This document shows positions 16,064 to 21,189 of a stretch of DNA of 21,189 bases, piece after piece. The position numbers and the translations under genes were made by a program. The notes under the pieces are model-generated. The model was not told the origin of the DNA and did not search any database. It was given only the letters and a program-made list of their open reading frames with translations. The DNA is from Faucicola sp032089155. Its GTDB lineage: Bacteria > Pseudomonadota > Gammaproteobacteria > Pseudomonadales > Moraxellaceae. The stretch spans positions 1 through 21,189 of the forward strand of contig DAMDEV010000029.1 of assembly GCA_032089155.1 (NCBI GenBank), given 5' to 3'. Position 1 is the stretch's first letter; every line of letters begins with the position of its first letter.

Positions 16064-17934
16064 GAGCGAGAAGGGTGGCGCAGTTTACGCAGCGCTTTGG
16101 CTTCAATCTGACGAATACGCTCACGGGTGACATCAAATTGTTTACCCACTTCTTCTAAGGTATGGTCGGTAGACATATCAATACCAAAACGCATTTTAAG
16201 CACTTTGGCTTCACGCTCGGTGAGGTTGGCTAACACTTCACGGGTAGCCTCTTTTAAACCTTGTGCTGTTGCTTCATCCACTGGGCTTGAGATGCTCGAG
16301 TCCTCAATAAAATCACCCAAGTGACTGTCTTCATCATCACCAATTGGGGTTTCCATTGAGATAGGCTCTTTGGCAATTTTGAGTACTTTACGGACTTTGA
16401 CTTCGTCCATCTCTAAGCGTTCGCCCAATTCCTCAGGGGTAGGCTCACGTCCCATTTCTTGTAATAGCTGGCGCGATACACGGTTGATTTTATTGATGGT
16501 TTCAATCATGTGCACAGGGATACGGATGGTACGCGCTTGGTCAGCAATCGAGCGGGTGATAGCTTGGCGAATCCACCAAGTGGCATAGGTCGAGAATTTA
16601 TAACCACGGCGATATTCAAATTTATCTACTGCTTTCATCAAGCCAATGTTACCTTCTTGAATCAAATCGAGGAACTGCAAACCGCGGTTGGTGTATTTTT
16701 TAGCAATCGAGATGACCAGACGTAAGTTCGCCTCAACCATTTCTTTTTTGGCGCGGCGGGCTTTGGCTTCCCCCACAGACATGTTACGTGCGACTACTTT
16801 CATTTGGTCGATGTTCATGCCAAGATTTTGCTCATGCTGCTGGATACGCCCTTGATACTGTAGCACTTCATCAAGTACCCGCTCTAGTGTATCTGCAAAG
16901 GCAGGTTTGCCTGCGATACGGTTAGGGAGCCAATCAAGGTTGGTTTCATTATGCGGAAAGGTTTTGCGAAACTCATCTTTTGGCATTTTACCGCGGCGAA
17001 TCACCAGTTTCATGATGTGACGTTCGTTTTTACGCACGTCTTCATACACTTCACGCATCATATCCATGATATTGTCAGAGACGCGGCTATTGAGCTTAAA
17101 TAGCATAAAGCAGTTGGCAAGCTCATTCATCGCCGCTTTGACCACGTCGCTATCACGGTCATGGGTAGCTAATAAATCTTTGACCTTGGTGAACAATTGC
17201 TCTAATTCTTCAAAGCGCAGACGCACTTCTTCAGGATCAAGACCGCTAGCTTCTTCGGTATCGGCATCTTCACTGACTTCGCCATCGGCTTCTTCGATTT
17301 CATCGGCGTTTTCGGCTTCATCATCGAGTTCATCCTCGGCTTTGTCGTCTTTGACTTTGGGTTTGATAATCGGTAACGCGATTTCCACCTCTTCGTCATC
17401 GGCAAGCGGGATGACATCAGCGGCTTCAGGGTCAAGAAAGCCAGTAATGATATCCGAGACTTTCTTTTCACCTTCAAAGGTTTGGTGGTATTCATTAATG
17501 AGCATAGCCACCGTACCTGGCCAAAACGTCATGGCATGTTGCACATCTCGAATACCATCTTCGATACGCTTAGCAATCGCAATCTCACCTTCACGGGTGA
17601 GTAGGTCAACCGTACCCATCTCACGCATATACATACGCACAGGGTCAGTAGTGCGACCTGGCTCAGATTCTACTGAGGCAAGTACCGCAGCGGCTTCATC
17701 GACAGCAATTTCGTCATCATCCGCATCATCGCTAAGCATAATGTCGTCTTCATCAGGCGCGGTCTCAAAAATCTTGATGCCAACGTCTGTGAGCATTTGA
17801 ATAATATCATCAATCTGGTCACTTTCAGTTACCGATTCGGGGAGTTGGTCATTAATCTCAGCATAGGTGAGATAACCTTGCTCTTTACCTAATTGAATCA
17901 GCGTGGCTAATTGAGAAGTTGAATGTTCGCTCAT
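16064..17934 (-). CDS. rpoD: RNA polymerase primary sigma factor RpoD (3' end lost in gap)
   Basis: The housekeeping sigma-70, directing RNA polymerase to most promoters. 623 complete codons are visible. Region 1.1 is N-terminal (LIQLGKEQGYLTYAEIND), region 1.2 includes DPVRMYMREMG, and a hyperacidic non-conserved insert follows at about 195-235. Region 2 contains NLRLVISIAKKYTNRGLQF and YKFSTYATWWIRQAITRSI; region 3 has RIPVHMIETINK; region 4 has the helix-turn-helix TLEEVGKQFDVTRERIRQIEAKALRKLRHPSR. The sequence enters the gap just after the conserved HPSRS, so only about 8-15 residues should be missing. Frame continuation beyond the gap to 15922 is probably spurious. Upstream neighbours are yfaE-nrdB rather than dnaG. 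A promoter with TTGACT is predicted in the 270-bp gap. Confidence 0.97.
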
Positions 17935-18062
17935 GAGGGCTCGCTTTGATATTGGTTAAAAAAATAAATAATGTAATAGCACGACAAATAAGCTAATGAC
18001 TGTAGTTCTTCATTTTTATCGAGGGATACACCCTGCAAATGACAGTCGAGGACTAAATAAAG

Positions 18063-18091
18063 ATTTAGTATGATTAAAAAGCGGTAGTCAA
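18063..18091 (-). promoter_or_regulatory. Candidate rpoD promoter
   Basis: On the minus strand TTGACT (18091-18086) and CTAAAT (18068-18063) are 17 bp apart, about 130 bp upstream of the rpoD ATG. The -10 overlaps a small palindrome, CTAAAT-AAAG-ATTTAG (18053-18068). Two further TATAAT hexamers occur just upstream (around 18100-18115) without good -35 partners. The rest of 17935-18204 shows no gene. Confidence 0.4.
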
Positions 18092-18204
18092 CCTATTATT
18101 ATAACGGATTATATGAGGTTCGCGGGGAGAAAATTAAAGGCAAAGCGGGTAAGTTTTCACTTTATGCGGCATTTCGCGCAGTTTTTGGCGGGTTATTTTG
18201 CCAA

Positions 18205-18465
18205 TCAATCGATATCAAGCTCAATTGCCCCTCTGACTTGACAACAGCAGGGTAGGATTTCATCATCGTCTAACATCACGAGCGGCGGGTGAATATAGTC
18301 GATACGGGTGTCATGGTGGCGACGGCGGTATTTGAGCTTACAAGTACCGCAATAACCTTCAAGGCATTGGTGATTGGCAGGGATTTTTGAGCGAAGCATG
18401 CCTTGTAGCAACGTCTCGGCGTCATGCAGATAAAACTGCGTGTTGTTGGTAAAAATCCATGCCAT
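18205..18465 (-). CDS. yfaE: YfaE-type [2Fe-2S] ferredoxin, NrdB maintenance protein
   Basis: An 86-residue plant-type ferredoxin like E. coli YfaE, which supplies electrons to regenerate the diferric-tyrosyl radical cofactor of NrdB. Cluster ligands C34, C39 and C42 (CLEGYCGTCK) and the C-terminal CCC at 73-75 are present; the ILPCCC..RG.IE.D ending matches YfaE closely. It lies 40 bp downstream of nrdB on the same strand, the arrangement expected for a co-transcribed nrdB-yfaE pair. The ribosome binding site is weak and distant, consistent with dependence on the upstream gene. No convincing terminator was seen after it. Confidence 0.93.
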   Translation of the reverse strand: MAWIFTNNTQFYLHDAETLLQGMLRSKIPANHQCLEGYCGTCKLKYRRRHHDTRIDYIHPPLVMLDDDEILPCCCQVRGAIELDID

Positions 18466-18505
18466 AATCGATTATATTGCCTAAATAAAATAAGCGTATG
18501 ACGAA

Positions 18506-19639
18506 TTACAATTCAAAATCATCAAACGCATCATCACTTAGCTCTGCGTCAATTTGACCGACTAAGTAAGAGGTGATTTCTGACTCTTGGGGCGCGACTT
18601 GCACGTTGTCTGAGGACAACCAAGCATTGATCCATGGAATTGGGTTGTTTTTAATCGCCGCAAAAATAGGGGGTAAGCCAATCGCATCCATACGTAGATT
18701 GGTAATGTAATCGACGTATTGCACCAAGATATTTTCATTCAAGCCAATCATTGAGCCATCTTTAAACAAGTATTTTGCCCATGCTTTTTCTTGTTCAGCC
18801 GCGTCTTTAAAAATTTCAATGGCTTGCTGTTGGCAGGCTTCGGCGATTTCTACCATGTCAGGGTCATCTTTACCCGATTGCATCAAATTAATCATATGCT
18901 GGGTGCCGTTTAGATGAAGCGCTTCGTCACGGGCAATCATTTTGATGATCTTGGCATTACCTTCCATCAGTTTGCGCTCAGCAAAGGCAAATGAACAAGC
19001 AAACGACACATAAAAACGAATCGCTTCTAGCACATTGATAGCCACCAAACATAGATACAATTTGGTTTTAAGCAGGCGTAAATTGACCTCGACGGGCTTG
19101 CCATCGATGACATGACGACCTTCACCGTATAGGTTATATAGCTGGGATAGTTGATACAGCTCGTCATAAAACTTGGCAATCCCTGTCGCGCGCTCTAGGA
19201 TAAAAGGATTGTCAACGATATCATCGAATACTTTGCTTGGGTCATTGACCACGTTACGAATAATGTGGGTATAGCTGCGAGAATGGATGGTCTCAGAAAA
19301 TGACCAAGTTTCAATCCACGTTTCTAATTCAGGAATTGACACCAGCGGCAGTAACACGGCATTGGGGCTACGACCTTGAATCGAATCAAGCAACGTTTGG
19401 TATTTTAGGTTGCTTAAGAAGATATGCTGTTCATGCACTGACAAGTTGCTAAAATCCAAGCGGTCTTTGGAGACGTCAATTTCTTCTGGACGCCAAAAAA
19501 ACGACAATTGCTTTTCAATCAACTGCTCAAAAACAGGGAATTTTTGTTGGTCGTAACGTGCCACATTGACAGGCTGACCAAAAAACATCGGCTCAAGCAA
19601 TGGGTCATTTTTGGTTTGGCAAAAGATGGAATATGACAT
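18506..19639 (-). CDS. nrdB: Class Ia ribonucleoside-diphosphate reductase, beta subunit NrdB
   Basis: The R2 subunit that houses the diferric-tyrosyl radical used by NrdA to reduce ribonucleoside diphosphates for DNA synthesis. At 377 residues it is about the length of the E. coli enzyme, with active-site residues offset by one: D85 (LLDSIQGRSPN), E116 and H119 (SETIHSRSY), radical Tyr123, E205 (LEAIRFY), E239 and H242 (RDEALH). The C-terminal tail DDAFDDFEL is the expected acidic, aromatic NrdA-binding peptide. It is followed by yfaE, but nrdA is not within the 1.5 kb upstream, where the dps gene lies instead. Upstream DNA contains a near-consensus NrdR box. The start at 19639 gives a family-like N-terminus, though its ribosome binding site (AAGAAG region) is weak. 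Confidence 0.97.
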   Translation of the reverse strand: MSYSIFCQTKNDPLLEPMFFGQPVNVARYDQQKFPVFEQLIEKQLSFFWRPEEIDVSKDRLDFSNLSVHEQHIFLSNLKYQTLLDSIQGRSPNAVLLPLVSIPELETWIETWSFSETIHSRSYTHIIRNVVNDPSKVFDDIVDNPFILERATGIAKFYDELYQLSQLYNLYGEGRHVIDGKPVEVNLRLLKTKLYLCLVAINVLEAIRFYVSFACSFAFAERKLMEGNAKIIKMIARDEALHLNGTQHMINLMQSGKDDPDMVEIAEACQQQAIEIFKDAAEQEKAWAKYLFKDGSMIGLNENILVQYVDYITNLRMDAIGLPPIFAAIKNNPIPWINAWLSSDNVQVAPQESEITSYLVGQIDAELSDDAFDDFEL

Positions 19640-19877
19640 AGCGGTGAATCTTCTTCAATCAAAGTTCAAGACAAGTGGCGTAGCAGTATCAGTTAACAAA
19701 TGCTATCAGCTAACAAGTGCATCAACTAGCTAGTGTGCTTGGCTATTATAGATAACAACATATAGAAATTGCAATCCACCCAAGGATTTGATTTTTAAGG
19801 ATAAAATTTATAAGATATTGAAATATATAAATATTTATATATCAAAAAATAACTAATTAAATTCATTGACATTTGAA
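19640..19877. other. AT-rich nrdB leader region
   Basis: This 238-bp stretch between the nrdB start and the NrdR box has no gene. The part from about 19790 to 19860 is extremely AT-rich, with runs such as ATATATAAATATTTATATAT. A weak second NrdR-like site may lie at 19753-19768 (10 of 16 consensus positions), but it is too far from the first box for the usual paired spacing. Confidence 0.4.
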
Positions 19878-19893
19878 AATCTATATATTGTGT
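19878..19893. promoter_or_regulatory. NrdR box, with an overlapping candidate nrdB promoter
   Basis: AATCTATATATTGTGT matches the known NrdR box consensus ACACWATATATWGTGT at 14 of 16 positions, including all of the last 13. NrdR represses ribonucleotide reductase genes when (d)ATP status is high. On the minus strand TTGCGT (19915-19910) and CACAAT (19892-19887), 17 bp apart, form a weak candidate promoter whose -10 lies inside the box. This placement suits repression of nrdB-yfaE with a leader of about 240 nt. NrdR boxes usually come in pairs; I could not find a good second copy at the usual distance. Confidence 0.6.
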
Positions 19894-19917
19894 TTTTATT
19901 CTTACACACACGCAATA

Positions 19918-19946
19918 AAAAAGACGACTGTTAAAGCCGTCTTTTT
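19918..19946 (-). terminator. Intrinsic terminator of dps
   Basis: AAAAAGACG (19918-19926) pairs with CGTCTTTTT (19938-19946) around an 11-nt loop. On the minus strand a T-rich tract follows the stem, 16 bp beyond the dps stop codon. Confidence 0.85.
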
Positions 19947-19961
19947 GGTCAGATGGGACGA

Positions 19962-20555
19962 TTAGCCAAGATAAGCGTTGTACATCCACACCAATTTTTC
20001 TTGTTCTTGCACATAGGCAGTCAATTGGTCGGCAGTGCCTTGATCGTCATCTTCATCCGCTAAGTCGATGATTTCGCGTTCTTTAGCGATGGTCATAGTC
20101 AGACCTGTTAAAATACCTTTCACACATGCCACACCGTCAGAGACGTTTTTGTCTTCTTTGATGCTTGAGATTTTTAAGAAATCGCTATAAGCATGTAGTG
20201 GTGTACCTTGTAAGGTCAAAATGCGTTCAGCAATTTCATCAATTTGGATTTGCAGTGCAGTATATAACTCTTCAAACTTCACATGGAGGGTAAAGAAATC
20301 TGAGCCACGCACGTTCCAGTGGTAGCCACGCACATTGGTATAGAACACATGATAATTGGCCAATAAGGTATTTAATTGCTCAACAATGGCACTCATGTCT
20401 GCAGCGGCTAAGCTGATATCGCGTGTTTTACTTGAGCCAGATTTGGAAGCGGTAGATTTGGGGGTGGTTACTTTTTCACCTGATTTATCGGTATTGTCTA
20501 ATTGTTCTGAGTCTTGTTTGGTTGCTGATTGCTTTGTAGTGGCTTGTTTTGCCAT
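19962..20555 (-). CDS. dps: Dps-family DNA-binding ferritin
   Basis: A 197-residue mini-ferritin that oxidises and stores iron with H2O2 and protects DNA in starvation or oxidative stress. The ferritin-like domain occupies about residues 48-197. Inter-subunit ferroxidase ligands are visible: H79 (YHWNVRG), H91 and E95 (HVKFEELY), D106 and E110 (DEIAER). The first 46 residues form a Lys/Ser/Thr/Gln-rich, disordered tail, longer than the E. coli Dps tail; such tails bind DNA in other Dps proteins. AGGAG lies eight bases before the ATG at 20555. The gene stands alone between two terminators, with a large inverted repeat at its probable promoter. Assignment to the Dps family is firm; DNA binding is inferred from the tail. 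Confidence 0.95.
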   Translation of the reverse strand: MAKQATTKQSATKQDSEQLDNTDKSGEKVTTPKSTASKSGSSKTRDISLAAADMSAIVEQLNTLLANYHVFYTNVRGYHWNVRGSDFFTLHVKFEELYTALQIQIDEIAERILTLQGTPLHAYSDFLKISSIKEDKNVSDGVACVKGILTGLTMTIAKEREIIDLADEDDDQGTADQLTAYVQEQEKLVWMYNAYLG

Positions 20556-20585
20556 GTTGTTATCTCCTAAAGTGATGATTTTTAT

Positions 20586-20616
20586 TTGTTTAGGACTTAA
20601 TTGTAAGCCTAAACAA
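20586..20616. promoter_or_regulatory. Inverted repeat at the dps promoter, probable operator
   Basis: TTGTTTAGG plus CTTA (20586-20599, one unpaired A at 20595) is complementary to TAAGCCTAAACAA (20604-20616) around a 4-base centre, giving 13 paired positions. It lies 31-61 bp upstream of the dps ATG. A possible -10, TACAAT on the minus strand (20605-20600), falls at its centre, with a weak TTTAAT (20628-20623) 17 bp upstream. This favours an operator over an RNA hairpin. It does not match the OxyR or Fur consensus as I know them. Confidence 0.55.
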
Positions 20617-20752
20617 TCTGTTATTAAAATTAATCGTTTTTATCGGTACGTTTAATTTTATCAATTAAAATATACGGTATTACCCTAAAAATAATATCAA
20701 ACATTTGACGCAGCTGTGTGCAAATTTGGTAAATAGTTTTGCTTGCCGCCAT

Positions 20753-20784
20753 AAAAAAACTGCAGTTTTTTGGCTGCAGTTTTT
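20753..20784 (-). terminator. Intrinsic terminator of the right-edge gene
   Basis: AAAAACTGCAG (20755-20765) pairs with CTGCAGTTTTT (20774-20784) around an 8-nt loop. On the minus strand the stem is followed by seven T (20759-20753). It lies about 55 bp past the stop of the right-edge gene and upstream of dps. Confidence 0.88.
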
Positions 20785-20808
20785 GTAGTTATCAATAATT
20801 AGTTTTTT

Positions 20809-20850
20809 CTTAATTGTTGTCTTAGTCTTAATCGTTGTCTTAATTGTTTT
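20809..20850. repeat. Three 12-bp imperfect repeats spanning a stop codon
   Basis: CTTAATTGTTGT (20809-20820), CTTAATCGTTGT (20827-20838) and CTTAATTGTTTT (20839-20850) are near copies, the first two separated by CTTAGT. The third contains the stop codon of the right-edge gene, and each copy carries an equivalent TAA on the minus strand. Confidence 0.7.
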
Positions 20851-21189
20851 CTGGGAAATATTTATCAGTCGGTTTGTCGGTTAAATCAAAACCTGGTTGT
20901 CCGATGTTTTGTTGTAAATGATGACGTAGGGTATCAATTGGGAATTTTTGGTTGGCAAGGCGTTTGGGGACGATTTGGCTACCTTGTTGGCTTTCACCCG
21001 TTTTTGGATTTTTGACATCAAACATCATAAAAATATAATCAGGCGTTTCTTGCCAGTTGGTGACATTGTCCCATTTGATGACCGCTTGCTGCATACCGCT
21101 ACTACGTACCAAAGGCTGATTGTAGCCGCGTGGCATGGCGGGCATGTTGGGTGCAGGCATGGACATCACTAACCCATGCTGCTGTACGC
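20840..21189 (-). CDS. C-terminal part of an unrecognised protein, cut by the window edge
   Basis: I do not recognise this protein. The frame is open from the right edge to the stop at 20840, giving 115 residues. A GTG (21169) and ATG codons follow shortly, but none has a clear ribosome binding site, and in-frame codons continue to the edge, so the true start is probably outside. The visible part begins with a Met/Pro/Ala-rich linker-like stretch (MSMPAPNMPAMPRG), then a compact-looking domain with Trp, Tyr and Phe (IKWDNVTNWQETPDYIFMMF), and ends in a hydrophilic tail. There is no membrane helix in view. It is followed by a strong terminator and is separate from dps. Confidence 0.6.
   Translation of the reverse strand, partial: VQQHGLVMSMPAPNMPAMPRGYNQPLVRSSGMQQAVIKWDNVTNWQETPDYIFMMFDVKNPKTGESQQGSQIVPKRLANQKFPIDTLRHHLQQNIGQPGFDLTDKPTDKYFPENN

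Noticed and set aside
17066..17800. 244-residue Ser-rich plus-strand frame
   Set aside because: It is antisense to the acidic coding region of rpoD; the Ser/Ala composition is the complement of Asp/Glu-rich codons, with no domain or ribosome binding site.
18110..18135. GGTTCGC resembling a tRNA T-arm
   Set aside because: No acceptor stem, D-arm or anticodon arm can be formed around it.
19795..19989. 64-residue minus-strand frame at the dps terminator
   Set aside because: It runs through the dps 3' end, the terminator and the AT-rich nrdB leader, and has Tyr/Ile/Lys bias from AT-rich DNA.

Overview
The window looks like chromosomal DNA from a gammaproteobacterium, most likely a member of the Moraxellaceae (Moraxella, Faucicola or Psychrobacter type). 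This is an inference from protein style: a gammaproteobacterial class Ia NrdB with a YfaE-type ferredoxin, RpoD with a long acidic insert, a YbeD-family protein, a DUF2868/DUF3482 pair, and moderately AT-rich intergenic DNA. No reference comparison was possible. I see no rRNA, tRNA, CRISPR array, complete insertion sequence or prophage.

Layout from left to right. A DEAD-box RNA helicase with a long basic Arg/Gly-rich tail (207-2534, +) converges on a hydrolase-hemerythrin pair (4089-2603, -) across a bidirectional terminator. A YnfM-type MFS transporter (4390-5718, +) diverges from the hydrolase and converges on an AGCS Na+/alanine-glycine symporter (7301-5808, -). A VIT1/CCC1-type Fe/Mn transporter follows (8215-7517, -), with a perfect 17-bp inverted repeat just upstream of it.

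The most unusual block is a tightly packed minus-strand operon at 12795-8385: a DUF815-type AAA ATPase, a four-helix DUF2868 membrane protein, an unrecognised acidic 185-residue protein and a DUF3482 GTPase. Its first two junctions are 1-2 bp and share the same motif. A divergent promoter drives an unrecognised 805-residue predicted lipoprotein (13010-15427, +).

The right third is mostly housekeeping on the minus strand: a YbeD/DUF493 protein, rpoD (its 3' end lost in a 100-N assembly gap), yfaE-nrdB (ribonucleotide reductase small subunit and its maintenance ferredoxin, no nrdA in view), and a Dps ferritin with a Lys/Ser/Thr-rich N-terminal tail. The C-terminal part of an unrecognised gene runs off the right edge. 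Regulatory signals include a near-consensus NrdR box upstream of nrdB, a long inverted repeat at the dps promoter, a good sigma-70 promoter for the lipoprotein, and five convincing intrinsic terminators.

Several genes deal with iron or oxygen (hemerythrin, VIT1/CCC1, NrdB/YfaE, Dps), but they sit in separate units and nothing in the sequence shows co-regulation. The strongest candidate for a little-described system is the ATPase/membrane/GTPase operon.
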